Of a stretch of DNA of 64,000 nucleotides, positions 25,308-34,064 are shown piece by piece; positions within the stretch are counted from its first letter, which is position 1, and every line of letters starts with the position of its first letter. The notes under the pieces are model-generated. The model was not told where the DNA came from and did not search any database. It saw nothing but the letters and a program-made list of their open reading frames with translations. Source of the stretch: Candidatus Gastranaerophilales bacterium. Lineage in GTDB: Bacteria > Cyanobacteriota > Vampirovibrionia > Gastranaerophilales > Gastranaerophilaceae. The DNA lies in NCBI GenBank assembly GCA_944324305.1, contig CALUVV010000007.1, positions 1 through 64,000 on the forward strand. Reading direction: 5' to 3'. A program made the position numbers and the translations under genes.

Positions 25308-26348
25308 TTGAGACAGACGTTAAATAGAAGGAATGAGAAATTGCGCAGAGATTATAAAGAATATTTGCGCGAGTGCCTTGGTAAATCGCAAAAAACTATA
25401 AACATGTTTATGAAAGTGTTACACCGTTTTAACGAATTTACGAATAACGCAGATTTTACTACTATCAGTAAAGATATTATAATTGAGTTTAAGAAAGGTT
25501 TAGAACAGGATAATAACCTTGGAGCAAGGTCTGTTGTTTCTTATATTCTACAACTGAAAAAGTTTTTTGATTGGTTAGGCGAACAAGCAGTGCCATGCCG
25601 GCAAAAGATAAAGCAGGCAGCTCAGTATTTAACAATTAGCAAGGATATTAGAAAGTCAGCAGAGCAACCAACGGAAAAAGAAGTTCCTGATTTTGATGAT
25701 TTAAAACAACTTTTTAACAGCATAAGCGTTGAAACCGAAATTGATAGACGAGATAGAGCCATAATTGCATTTTTGTTATTAAGCGGTATTCGGGTAAACG
25801 CTCTTATAACCTTACCAGTAAAATCGATTGATATTGAAAAAGGTTGCGTAAAACAATTCCCCTCACTTGGTGTTAAAACTAAATTTAGTAAGCCGATAGA
25901 AACCTTTTTGTTTAAGTTTGATGAAAATATGTATGCTGAAATTATTGATTGGGTAAGGTATTTAAAGGATTTAAAAGGCTTTGAAGATGGTATGCCCCTG
26001 TTCCCACGAAATAAGTTACTAGCAACTAATAATACTAGTTTTATTGATGATAAACCTTGGGCGGGTGAAAGCAGCGTTATTAAGATGTTAAAAAAGCGTT
26101 TTTCGCAATGTGGTGTTAAGTATTACTCTCCTCACCGATTTAGAGATTTAACAGTAAAGCTCGGTTTGTTAGCTTCTGAAAATGCACTACAGGTTAAGGC
26201 TGTAAGCCAAAATCTTGGACATGAACATGTTGCAACTACACTTTGCCAGTATAGTACATTACGGTCAAACCAATTAAAAAAAACTATACAAAACTTGAAC
26301 TATAAAAATATTACAGACGATTTTAACAAATGGTCAGAGTATTTTTAG
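25308..26348 (+). CDS. Tyrosine recombinase
   Basis: Start at TTG 25308 with AAAGGAG 9 bases upstream. 346 residues: an N-terminal SAM-like domain (KEYLRECLGKSQKTINMFMKVLHRFNEF...SVVSYILQLKKFFDWL), then a catalytic domain with LSGIRVNALITLP (Arg), HRFRDLTVKLG (His-x-x-Arg), LGHEHVATTLCQY (His, Tyr). It lacks the arm-binding domain of the integrase at 23204. May be a transposase-like or resolution recombinase of the island. Complete catalytic set is visible. Confidence 0.85.
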   Translation: MRQTLNRRNEKLRRDYKEYLRECLGKSQKTINMFMKVLHRFNEFTNNADFTTISKDIIIEFKKGLEQDNNLGARSVVSYILQLKKFFDWLGEQAVPCRQKIKQAAQYLTISKDIRKSAEQPTEKEVPDFDDLKQLFNSISVETEIDRRDRAIIAFLLLSGIRVNALITLPVKSIDIEKGCVKQFPSLGVKTKFSKPIETFLFKFDENMYAEIIDWVRYLKDLKGFEDGMPLFPRNKLLATNNTSFIDDKPWAGESSVIKMLKKRFSQCGVKYYSPHRFRDLTVKLGLLASENALQVKAVSQNLGHEHVATTLCQYSTLRSNQLKKTIQNLNYKNITDDFNKWSEYF

Positions 26349-26404
26349 AATATATTGCGCTTGTGATTTTACACCCACCTTAGCGTTAAAGCGTTGCGAG
26401 TATG

Positions 26405-27004
26405 CTAAATGAGTGCTGAATTTTTAATAAAGCTGTAAAGATTAACCGCAGAAGTGTTGTAAGTCCTTGCTATAACTGTTTTAGGTACACCGCAGTCTAA
26501 CAGTTTTTTAATATCTTTGGCATATTCATCAAGTTTGGATTTTCCCTTGCCTTTTGGACGACCGAGTTTTAAACCTGCTGCCTGTTTTGCGTGTAGAGCT
26601 TCTTTAGTTCTAAGGCTGATTAATTCCCTTTCAATTTGTGCAACAAGAGCAAAAATTGTAGATGTTACAATTGCTGTAATTGTTTTATCAGCAGTACAAA
26701 AATTTTCTTTTAATGAACACAGTGTAAAACCTTTTTGTTGCGACAAATCAATTATTTCAAAAATTTGTACAACAGAACGTGCAAGACGTGAAAGCTCCGG
26801 AACAATCAAAATATCACCTTGTTTAATTTCATTGAGGATTTTTCCGATAAGCCTTTGTTTGTAATGTTTTTTGCTAGTAATATGTTCTTCGACAAACTCA
26901 ACATTACCGAGTTTGTGTAAATTTGCAAACTTTAAAATTTCAAGTTTGTTTTTATCTGTATCTTGCAAAACTGTGCTTACTCTTAAATATGCATAAACAG
27001 TCAT
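26405..27004 (-). CDS. Serine recombinase (resolvase/invertase family)
   Basis: 199 residues. MTVYAYLRVST with the catalytic Ser at 10, then VEEHITSKKHYKQR, GDILIVPELSRLARSVVQIFEI with the conserved Arg pair, and FALVAQIERELISLRTKEAL with the long E-helix; the C-terminal part (GLKLGRPKGKGKSKLD...KTVIARTYNTSAVNLYSFI) is a Hin-type HTH. GGAGGC precedes the ATG. Members resolve cointegrates or invert DNA segments. No inverted crossover sites were found beside it. Confidence 0.88.
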   Translation of the reverse strand: MTVYAYLRVSTVLQDTDKNKLEILKFANLHKLGNVEFVEEHITSKKHYKQRLIGKILNEIKQGDILIVPELSRLARSVVQIFEIIDLSQQKGFTLCSLKENFCTADKTITAIVTSTIFALVAQIERELISLRTKEALHAKQAAGLKLGRPKGKGKSKLDEYAKDIKKLLDCGVPKTVIARTYNTSAVNLYSFIKNSALI

Positions 27005-27093
27005 AAAATGCCTCCTGTAAACTAAAAACGCATAATCCGTACTTATATTTTACACATTTATCAATCAAAACTTGACCCTTTTCTGTTTATAGA

Positions 27094-27116
27094 TTTACCA
27101 ACGGTAAATGACCGTT
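27094..27116. promoter_or_regulatory. Two overlapping palindromes between resolvase and toxin genes
   Basis: TTTACC-AAC-GGTAAA (27094-27108) and AACGGT-AAATG-ACCGTT (27100-27116), both perfect and sharing bases. They lie in the divergent promoter region of the resolvase and the toxin-antitoxin operon, so they may bind either product. Confidence 0.45.
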
Positions 27117-27137
27117 TTTGATTAATATAAAAAACAC

Positions 27138-27166
27138 TTGATTTATTTGTAGGTTTAACCTATAAT
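27138..27166 (+). promoter_or_regulatory. Promoter and operator of toxin-antitoxin operon
   Basis: TTGATT (27138-27143), 17-base spacer, TATAAT (27161-27166). A perfect palindrome TAGGTT-T-AACCTA (27150-27162) covers the start of the -10 box, as expected of an autorepressor site for the antitoxin. Confidence 0.65.
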
Positions 27167-27185
27167 ATAAATAAGGAACTTTTTA

Positions 27186-27530
27186 ATGGAAAAAGAAATA
27201 AAATACTACTACACAACAGACGGAAAATGTCCGTATGCAGAATGGTTTGACAGTTTAGATCCATCTATGCAAATAAGAGTTGCCAAAAGAGTAGATAAGC
27301 TGAAAGACGGTTTGTACGGAGACCACAAGCAATTGCAAAAGTCTAGATTATCCGAATTGCGTATGGATTTTGGAAAAGGTTACAGAATTTATTATTATGA
27401 CCTGGAAACTACACTCGTTTTGTTTCTGGCAGGTAGTGAAAAGAAAGACCAGAAAAAAGTTATACAACAAGCCAATAAATATTTTTCAGATTATATTGAA
27501 AGGACGGCAGAAGATGACATTAACGCCTAA
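27186..27530 (+). CDS. RelE/HigB-type toxin
   Basis: 114 residues. CPYAEWFDSLDPSMQIRVAKRVDKLKDGLYGDHKQL...LSELRMDFGKGYRIYYYDLETTLVLFLAGSEKKDQKKVIQQANKYF is the RelE/HigB (phage Gp49-like) mRNA interferase pattern, with the basic GKGYRIYY strand. The antitoxin begins inside its 3' end, 17 bases before the stop. The toxin-first gene order is that of higBA systems. Expected to cleave mRNA on the ribosome when the antitoxin is lost, stabilising the island. Confidence 0.85.
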   Translation: MEKEIKYYYTTDGKCPYAEWFDSLDPSMQIRVAKRVDKLKDGLYGDHKQLQKSRLSELRMDFGKGYRIYYYDLETTLVLFLAGSEKKDQKKVIQQANKYFSDYIERTAEDDINA

Positions 27531-27870
27531 ACAAAAAGAATATATAAATAACGCACCAAATTTTGATGACGATATGATAGAACGCTTGCAAGATCCTGAA
27601 TTTCAGAAAGGATGGTTAGAGCTTACGCTTGAAGAATTTTTGCAAGACGGTAACGTAAATGAATTTACAAGATGTCTTACTTATGTAGTCAAGGCTAGGG
27701 TGAAAAACGCAAATCGCGGTGAAATTTCAAGGCTTGCCAAAGAATTAAACCTTGACCGAAGTAACTTATCTGAAATCGTAAACGGAAATAAACAGCCTCG
27801 TTTGGAAACAGCTTTTAAACTTCTGAACGGTTTAGGCTACAAATACGATATAAAATTAAAATTAGCTTAG
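27514..27870 (+). CDS. HigA-like antitoxin with HTH
   Basis: 118 residues from ATG 27514, with AAGGACGGCAG upstream within the toxin gene; the frame is open further 5' but inside the toxin. The C-terminal half (RGEISRLAKELNLDRSNLSEIVNGNKQPRLETAFKLLNGLGYKYDIKL) is an XRE-type HTH of the HigA/addiction-module antidote kind. It would bind the toxin and repress the promoter at 27138-27166. Confidence 0.82.
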   Translation: MTLTPKQKEYINNAPNFDDDMIERLQDPEFQKGWLELTLEEFLQDGNVNEFTRCLTYVVKARVKNANRGEISRLAKELNLDRSNLSEIVNGNKQPRLETAFKLLNGLGYKYDIKLKLA

Positions 27871-27884
27871 AGTTTATTAATTAA

Positions 27885-27961
27885 CGGTAGTGATAAATCA
27901 ACGCAAAGAAAGATATTGAAAAAGCAAAAAATATACTTCAAGAATGGAGAATGTTACAATG
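27885..27961 (+). pseudogene. Remnant of a RelE/HigB toxin C-terminus
   Basis: The bases before the second antitoxin encode NGSDKSTQ in one frame, then KKDIEKAKNILQEW in another, which together match the conserved C-terminal end of HigB/Gp49 toxins (GDKSTQKKDIEKAK). One base is missing at the join (CAAAGAAAG), and everything upstream is lost. The old stop TGA overlaps the antitoxin ATG (ATGA at 27959-27962), as in intact pairs. Confidence 0.65.
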
Positions 27962-28264
27962 AAAGAATTAAAACATACAATAGATTTAGAAAATTATCTT
28001 GTTAATGACTTAAAATTAGATGAAGATATTAAGCTATATTTGAATGCAAGTCTGAAAGATTACTTAGAAGACGATGATTTTAATTCTTTTTATCGAGCAT
28101 TAGAAATTGTAATAAAAGCCAAAGATACAGCTTCAGGCTTTGCAAAAAAGGTTGGGATGTCAAGAAGCCATTTATACAGCTTGTTTAAAAGTGAAAAAGA
28201 ACCAAAATTCTCGACTATAGCAAAAATATTTCAAGAATTAGGCTATGAACTGGAAGTGGCTTAA
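27959..28264 (+). CDS. Orphan antitoxin-like HTH protein
   Basis: Start at ATG 27959 with GGAGA 9 bases upstream; an ATG at 27944 is possible. 101 residues. SGFAKKVGMSRSHLYSLFKSEKEPKFSTIAKIFQELGYELEV is the HTH of addiction-module antidote proteins, related to the HigA-like protein just upstream. Its toxin has decayed to a fragment, so it may now serve only as a repressor or as an anti-addiction protein. Confidence 0.75.
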   Translation: MKELKHTIDLENYLVNDLKLDEDIKLYLNASLKDYLEDDDFNSFYRALEIVIKAKDTASGFAKKVGMSRSHLYSLFKSEKEPKFSTIAKIFQELGYELEVA

Positions 28265-28282
28265 GGTTAACATTTAATTTTA

Positions 28283-28645
28283 TTAAATAAGTTTTGCAAA
28301 ATCACCTATAGTGGGATTTTTAAATGGTAAATCTTTTTCAATATTTTCAGTTGAACTACCCATAATAGCTATATAAGGATGGATCGTTTTTTGTATGATT
28401 TTTTTTGAAATGCATTCTATTGTCGTTAAATGTTCTTGAACATGTATTGCTCTACCTTTACCTTTTACTAGCTCTAGAGTCCCTAATGATTTTTTTGTAT
28501 CTGGGTCAAATAATTCTTCACCGAGAGAATATACTAGAAATAAATCTCCACTATATATACCATCTTTTGCACCTTTATTGATTACAACTTTATATTGATC
28601 AATAATATTAACAACTTTAGCGGTGATATTTTTTTTATTAGCCAT
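28283..28645 (-). CDS. Uncharacterised 120-residue protein
   Basis: ATG at 28645 with AAGGAGA 5-6 bases upstream; starts inside the end of the upstream gene, so coupled. KVVNIIDQYKVVINKGAKDGIYSGDLFLVYSLGEELFDPDTKKSLGTLELVKGKGRAIHVQEHLTTIE looks like a small beta-barrel domain with an NKG-x-x-DG-x-x-GD turn as in FlgT-like C-terminal and related domains. No signal peptide. Function unknown; operon partner of a membrane protein. Confidence 0.6.
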   Translation of the reverse strand: MANKKNITAKVVNIIDQYKVVINKGAKDGIYSGDLFLVYSLGEELFDPDTKKSLGTLELVKGKGRAIHVQEHLTTIECISKKIIQKTIHPYIAIMGSSTENIEKDLPFKNPTIGDFAKLI

Positions 28646-29168
28646 CAACAGTCTCCTTACAAATATAAAATTTTTGTTCTATATTACAAGGAACAGAAGG
28701 TTTTAGAAATATATTCACTTTGTTTTTTAGACAGAAATCATTATCAATATTTTCCCCTTGAAATTCTATTATTTTAACTTGTAAATTATTTGTATTAGAT
28801 ATTACAGTTTCAATTATTCCATACCCAATAAATTTTTCTAAATTATTACTACAATAATATAATGAGACGTACATTTGTGGAGAATATAACTCGCATGGTT
28901 CAAAAATGTAATAGTTATCTTTGATTAATTTCAATTTTGGCAATATTATTTTTTGCTTTTCAATAATCATTATTGTATTAAAAAAAAGTTTAATTAAATA
29001 AATTATCATAGTAGTAAGTGTAAAGATAAAAACTATGTAAAATTTTTCCTTTAACTCAATTTGCGGTAACCCGAAAAAGGTTATACAAATTGGAATAATT
29101 ACAGAGAAAAATAATATTATCCAGTCAATAACATGATTAAACGTAATTTTTAATATATCTTTAAACAT
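28638..29168 (-). CDS. Small membrane protein with two N-terminal TM segments
   Basis: 176 residues. Two hydrophobic helices (HVIDWIILFFSVIIPICITFFGL and FYIVFIFTLTTMIIYLIKLFF), followed by a soluble domain of about 100 residues (PKLKLIKDNYYIFEPCELYSPQMYVSLYYC...). Very AT-rich. Not recognised. Cotranscribed with the gene at 28283, with overlapping ends; the two may work as a pair, for example in exclusion or defence, but nothing shows this. Confidence 0.65.
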   Translation of the reverse strand: MFKDILKITFNHVIDWIILFFSVIIPICITFFGLPQIELKEKFYIVFIFTLTTMIIYLIKLFFNTIMIIEKQKIILPKLKLIKDNYYIFEPCELYSPQMYVSLYYCSNNLEKFIGYGIIETVISNTNNLQVKIIEFQGENIDNDFCLKNKVNIFLKPSVPCNIEQKFYICKETVDG

Positions 29169-29274
29169 AGATACACCTATATGATAAGTATATCATAATT
29201 TTTATTTTTTACTTTTTTATTACTAAATATTAAGTAAAAATGTATATTTATTATTTAAAATAAAGGGGTAAAAT

Positions 29275-29469
29275 ATGCAAAATTCAGAGTTAGAAGCAAT
29301 TGGCCGCCAGATATCAAGTGAAAACGACAGACACAGAAATCGAGTTGAACAGTTACGCAGACAAAAACAAAGGATTAAAGACGTACAGGTTAAAAAGCGT
29401 GAACAAGAAAAGTTACGAAAAACTTACAAAGAATGTATCAATGAACTTTTAGCCATACTTGTAAACTGA
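29275..29469 (+). CDS. Small basic coiled-coil protein
   Basis: 64 residues with AAAGGGG upstream; nearly all helix, rich in Arg, Lys, Gln and Glu (NRVEQLRRQKQRIKDVQVKKREQEKLRK). It precedes a recombinase gene by 66 bases. Could be a DNA-bending accessory or structural protein. Not recognised. Confidence 0.5.
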   Translation: MQNSELEAIGRQISSENDRHRNRVEQLRRQKQRIKDVQVKKREQEKLRKTYKECINELLAILVN

Positions 29470-29535
29470 TACATTCTGCCTTTTTTATTAAACAGACACT
29501 CAAATAAAGTGAATGTTGTAAGAAAGGCAGGAACA

Positions 29536-30081
29536 ATGAAGCAAACAGTAGAGCCGATAAGGAACAAACAGCAAATAAAGCAGGTAGAAGAATATTTAAC
29601 AAAGAAAAATCCTCGTAACAGACTGCTTTTTGTATTAGGCACAAACAGCGGTTTACGGGTTTCGGACATTTTAAACTTAAACATTTCAGATGTACGTAAC
29701 AAAACTCACATTGAAATAAAAGAACAAAAAACAGGTAAATTCAAGAAATTTCCGATAAACAATAAACTTAAGATTTTAATAAAAGAGTTTATACAGGACA
29801 AAGACGACACAGAACCGTTATTTTTAAGCCAAAAACGAAAACGACTTGACCGTTCACAGGTTTACAGAATGTTAAATGAAGCCTGCAAAGCCGTCGGAAT
29901 AACGGTAAATGTCGGAACGCACACAATGCGTAAGAGCTTTGGGTACCACCATTACAAACAATTTAAAGATGTTGCAATGTTGCAGATGATTTTTAACCAC
30001 TCAAATCCTAAAATTACGTTGCGTTATATAGGTATTGAACAAGATGAAATTGACAACAGTTACAGGCAATTTGAGTTATAA
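29536..30081 (+). CDS. Short tyrosine recombinase (catalytic domain only)
   Basis: Start at ATG 29536 with AGGCAGGA upstream; the open frame begins at 29509. 181 residues containing only the catalytic domain: TNSGLRVSDILNL (Arg), HTMRKSFGYH (His-x-x-Arg), FNHSNPKITLRYIG (His, Tyr). Lacks a core-binding domain, as in short XerC-like or Fim-type recombinases, some of which invert promoters of surface genes. It lies 200 bases before the autotransporter gene and in the same direction, which is suggestive. Confidence 0.85.
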   Translation: MKQTVEPIRNKQQIKQVEEYLTKKNPRNRLLFVLGTNSGLRVSDILNLNISDVRNKTHIEIKEQKTGKFKKFPINNKLKILIKEFIQDKDDTEPLFLSQKRKRLDRSQVYRMLNEACKAVGITVNVGTHTMRKSFGYHHYKQFKDVAMLQMIFNHSNPKITLRYIGIEQDEIDNSYRQFEL

Positions 30082-30095
30082 ATACACTAAAAAAT

Positions 30096-30200
30096 AAATC
30101 CAACAAAATAAATATTCTGATGTAATTTTATATTATTTACTACTTATAGCATATTTTTACGGATAGGGCAATAAAAATCTTTAATACTTTTGTTGGATTT
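30096..30200. repeat. 13-bp perfect inverted repeat between recombinase and autotransporter
   Basis: AAATCCAACAAAA (30096-30108) and TTTTGTTGGATTT (30188-30200) face each other across 79 bases. The interval includes no ORF. It could be a terminator with a large loop, or the borders of an invertible promoter segment upstream of the autotransporter. Confidence 0.5.
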
Positions 30201-30310
30201 TTGAGAAATGTAAATAATAATTTGCACGTTAAATCCTTGTATAATGTGCCCTTTCACAATAATACACTGTTTTATTTATTTTGATGTGTTTTGAAAGGAT
30301 TAGTGAAGAG

Positions 30311-33300
30311 ATGAGAAGTGGTAAAAGATTTTTAACTGGATTAATGATTGCGGTGGTATTGTCGTCGGTTAATATTGTTTCTGCTACAGAGAGGACTACT
30401 GTTAATGAAAATGAAACTCTTAACATACATGAATTGTTATTTGAAAATATAAACTACGACGGCGACGGCGGAGTAATAGAAAATAAAGGTACAATTTCAG
30501 TTGATGAGAGTAATTTTTATAATAACTCTGCTAACGACGGTGGCGCTATATGGAATGACGGAATTGTTACGGAATTTGAAGGCAATACTTTCAACAATAA
30601 CACTGCCAGTCAGTTGCATGTAGAAAATATTGAAAATGCAAATACTACAATTACTCAATATAGTGGACTTGGTGGTGCTATTTATACAAATAAAGATTTA
30701 ACTGTTGATAACAGTGAATTTACAGAAAATAATGCTGCAACCGGCGGCGGAGCAATCTACAATAATTACAATATTGTAGATTCAAATTTAACAGTGAAAA
30801 ATTCTAAATTTACCAATAATACAGCAAAGTCAGTTATTGAAACCACAACACAAACAACAGACCGTAACGGTCAACCTGTAACTAACACGAGAACGGAAAT
30901 TCTGGGTGTTGGCGGTGCGATTGACACAAATGGAAACTTATTTGTTGAAAACAGTCAATTTGACGGTAATTTAGCGGGGAGTAGCGGTGGAGCTATAAGT
31001 AGCACAGGGCGGAATGTAAATATAAAAAATAGCAGCTTCAACGGTAATATTGCAGAAGATAAATATATCGGCGGCGGTGCTATTTATTCAATAAATAATG
31101 GTACTGTAAATATTGAAAATTCCACATTTACCTCAAATGAAGCAAAAGCAAACGGTGGTGCTTTATATGTTGAGGGTGGCACAACGCAAATTACAGATAC
31201 AAATTTCATAAATAACAAGGCAGATAAAAAAGGTGGTGCTATTGCTGTTGGTAATGTATACGCAGCAGAAGATGAATATTCTGAAACAACAACCCTGAAT
31301 ATTACTGCAAAAGATAAAGATGTTACTTTTAAGGGTAATGAAGCAGCAGTAGGGAAAGATATAAATTTAACAAAAAGTATTTTAAATTTGAATGCAAATG
31401 AAGGCAAAAATATTATTTTTAACGGAGGCATTTCAGGTAAGGCATCTGTTATTAATATCAACGATAAGGCGGTTAATCCTGATATAGCTTCAACCGGAAC
31501 TATCAATATAAATAACTATGTCTCCCCCGAAGAAACCTCTACCCTTTCAGTCAACCTAAAAGCCGGCACTCTTGCTTTAACCAAAGACAATTACCTGAAC
31601 GGCACGGACTTAACCCTTGAAAAAGGTTCACTGCTTGACTTAGCAAACAATAATGTTGGCGAAATGAACTTAAACAGCTTAACCTCCAACAACGCAAACC
31701 TCAAAATAGACATGAACCTTGCAAGTTCCAACCAAATCTTCGACACAATCAAAGCAAACACAGCAACAGGTATTTTAAACCTCCAAAACGTAAATATTAC
31801 CTCAGACTTCGCAGATACAACCAAAAACGAATACACAGCCTCAATCACTCCAGACGGTATGGAATTAAAAACTCCTGAAAACGGAATTAACGTGCTGACA
31901 AACGATTACGTTTATACAATAACAGCCAAAGACAACAATCTTACCGTAAACCGCCATGCAGATGAAAACGGCGAAGCCCTTAAAACCGACGGCTTCACAG
32001 TTGCCGTAAACCAGACAGATAAAGTCGGCGGTGTGGATGTAACTTTGTCCGATGACAGAATTTATTCAGCCAACAGCGATATTAAAATAACCGCAACAAA
32101 CTCGGAAACCGGCTGGACAGGAAACCTCGGCGGAAAATCCTTAACCGTAAACGGCAACGGTTACACCCTCGACGGTGAAGATAACATCGGATTTGCAATA
32201 AATAACAACCAAACCATAACCTTTAACGACACAAACATTAAAGGTTTTGCCCCAACTCCGGAAAGAAAAGCCGCCCTGACAATCAATGACGGCGGAGCTG
32301 TAAACATTAACGCCTCAAACAGCGATGTTTCAATCGGCAGCAATTCAAATACTGACGTAATCTATCTTGACGGAACATCTTCAAAAGCATCCCTGACAAC
32401 AGAAAATAACAAATCAATTACGGTTGATGACAAAATAAGTTCCGCAAACTCTTCAAACGAACTTAATCTAAACGGCAACGGCAAAATAACCTTTGCAGGC
32501 ATTGCCCAAAAACTTACCCTTAATAACAATAACTCAAACACAGTCCATAACACATACGTTGACGGCGTAAACTACAATCTCAACAGCGGAATGGTAACTT
32601 TCGCAAAAGATGAATACTTAAACGGTCAGGGAAATAAAAATACTCTGAACCTTAACGGCGGAACCCTGAACCTCGCTAACAATTCTGTAGGAACAATCGA
32701 CCTTGCCGCTATAAACATTAACTCAAATTCAAATATTATGCTTGACGCAGATTTGGCACAAGAAACAATGGATAAAATTACTGCCGACAGTGCAACCGCA
32801 AACAAAGACGCAATCCTGAACGTAAGCGAAATAAATCTTTTGAGCGACGCAACAAAAGATAAAGTAGAAATTAACGCAGTTGACCCTGCAATTACACTCC
32901 ATGAAAACGATACCCTCGCAAATCATATTGCAACATGTGTAACCGAAGTCGCCTACTCCCCAATCTACAAATACGGCGTCGGCTACGACCCGACAACCGG
33001 TAATTTCTCTTTCACACGCGGTTCAAGTCAAAACTACAACAACGTAAACCCGTCCGTAATGGTTGGTCCCGTTGCGGCACAACTTGGCGGGTACATGGGA
33101 ATGCTCGACACTTACAACAACGCGTTCAACAACATGGACATGCGTATGTTAAACCCTGCAAGTGTCAGAATGGCTCAAAAACAAGCTAACAGATACGCAA
33201 TAACCGAAGAAGCCGACGGCGTAACCTACAAAGTTAACGAAACAAATTCAGGCGGCACCTGGGTAAGACCGTTTGCCGCATACGACAGCGTAGGACTTAG

Positions 33301-34045
33301 TAACGGACCAAAAGTAAGCAACATGTCTTACGGAACCTTCATAGGCGGCGATAGTGCAATTCACCAGTTCAAAAACGGTGGAGAAGGAGTTCTAAGTGCT
33401 CACGTATCCTATCTTGGAAGCCACCAATCCTTCAACGGCAACAGCATTTACCAGAACGGCGGCAACTTAGGCTTAACAGGAACTTACTACAAAGGCAATT
33501 TCTTCAGCGGTTTAACTGTAAACGCAGGTGCAAGCGTAGCCGATGCAAGTACACGTTACGGCAACGAAGATTTCCCGATGTTAACAGCCGGTATTGCAAA
33601 CAAAACAGGTTACAACTTTGAATTCAAAGATGGTAAATTCATAATCCAGCCAAGCCTGCTCTTAAGCTACACATTCGTAAACACCTTTGACTACACAAAC
33701 GCAGCCGGTGTAAGCATAAACGGTGACCCGCTTCACGCGTTTCAAATTTCACCGAATGTAAGATTTGCCCTGAACACCAAAAACAACTGGCAGCCATATT
33801 TTACAGTCGGAATGAACTGGAACATTATGAATGATTCGGAATTTACTGCAAACATGGCGACATTACCTGATTTAAGCATAAAACCTTATGTTCAATACGG
33901 CTTAGGCATTCAAAAAACGATAAATGACAACTTCACCGCTTACGGTCAAGTCCTGTTACGCCACGGAGGCAGAAACGGTATAGCCGCGAATGCCGGGTTA
34001 AGGTATATCTTTGGACATGAGAGTAAGCCGAATGAAAATATTTAA
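30311..34045 (+). CDS. Autotransporter with Pmp-like GGAI/FxxN repeats
   Basis: Start taken at ATG 30311, giving a signal peptide RSGKRFLTGLMIAVVLSSVNIVSA; the frame is open to 30281. 1244 residues. The passenger starts with parallel beta-helix repeats carrying GGAI and FxxN marks (for example GLGGAIYTN, GGGAIYNN, GSSGGAISS, GGGAIYS, NGGALYVE, KGGAIAV), as in chlamydial polymorphic membrane proteins. After about residue 400 the repeats change to Asn-rich beta-helix without GGAI. The C-terminal 270 residues (GGTWVRPFAAYDS...) are an autotransporter beta-barrel ending in LRYIF before a short hydrophilic tail. Secreted through the outer membrane; probable adhesin. DNA from about 31500 is richer in C and in AAC/GCC codons than the 5' part, suggesting a mosaic gene. 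Confidence 0.88.
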   Translation: MRSGKRFLTGLMIAVVLSSVNIVSATERTTVNENETLNIHELLFENINYDGDGGVIENKGTISVDESNFYNNSANDGGAIWNDGIVTEFEGNTFNNNTASQLHVENIENANTTITQYSGLGGAIYTNKDLTVDNSEFTENNAATGGGAIYNNYNIVDSNLTVKNSKFTNNTAKSVIETTTQTTDRNGQPVTNTRTEILGVGGAIDTNGNLFVENSQFDGNLAGSSGGAISSTGRNVNIKNSSFNGNIAEDKYIGGGAIYSINNGTVNIENSTFTSNEAKANGGALYVEGGTTQITDTNFINNKADKKGGAIAVGNVYAAEDEYSETTTLNITAKDKDVTFKGNEAAVGKDINLTKSILNLNANEGKNIIFNGGISGKASVININDKAVNPDIASTGTININNYVSPEETSTLSVNLKAGTLALTKDNYLNGTDLTLEKGSLLDLANNNVGEMNLNSLTSNNANLKIDMNLASSNQIFDTIKANTATGILNLQNVNITSDFADTTKNEYTASITPDGMELKTPENGINVLTNDYVYTITAKDNNLTVNRHADENGEALKTDGFTVAVNQTDKVGGVDVTLSDDRIYSANSDIKITATNSETGWTGNLGGKSLTVNGNGYTLDGEDNIGFAINNNQTITFNDTNIKGFAPTPERKAALTINDGGAVNINASNSDVSIGSNSNTDVIYLDGTSSKASLTTENNKSITVDDKISSANSSNELNLNGNGKITFAGIAQKLTLNNNNSNTVHNTYVDGVNYNLNSGMVTFAKDEYLNGQGNKNTLNLNGGTLNLANNSVGTIDLAAININSNSNIMLDADLAQETMDKITADSATANKDAILNVSEINLLSDATKDKVEINAVDPAITLHENDTLANHIATCVTEVAYSPIYKYGVGYDPTTGNFSFTRGSSQNYNNVNPSVMVGPVAAQLGGYMGMLDTYNNAFNNMDMRMLNPASVRMAQKQANRYAITEEADGVTYKVNETNSGGTWVRPFAAYDSVGLSNGPKVSNMSYGTFIGGDSAIHQFKNGGEGVLSAHVSYLGSHQSFNGNSIYQNGGNLGLTGTYYKGNFFSGLTVNAGASVADASTRYGNEDFPMLTAGIANKTGYNFEFKDGKFIIQPSLLLSYTFVNTFDYTNAAGVSINGDPLHAFQISPNVRFALNTKNNWQPYFTVGMNWNIMNDSEFTANMATLPDLSIKPYVQYGLGIQKTINDNFTAYGQVLLRHGGRNGIAANAGLRYIFGHESKPNENI

Positions 34046-34064
34046 ACGCATAAATTAGTTTTAA

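Noticed and set aside
30229-32926. Several antisense ORFs within the autotransporter
   Set aside because: They are shadows of a repetitive, strongly coding gene on the plus strand and have no starts or domains of their own.
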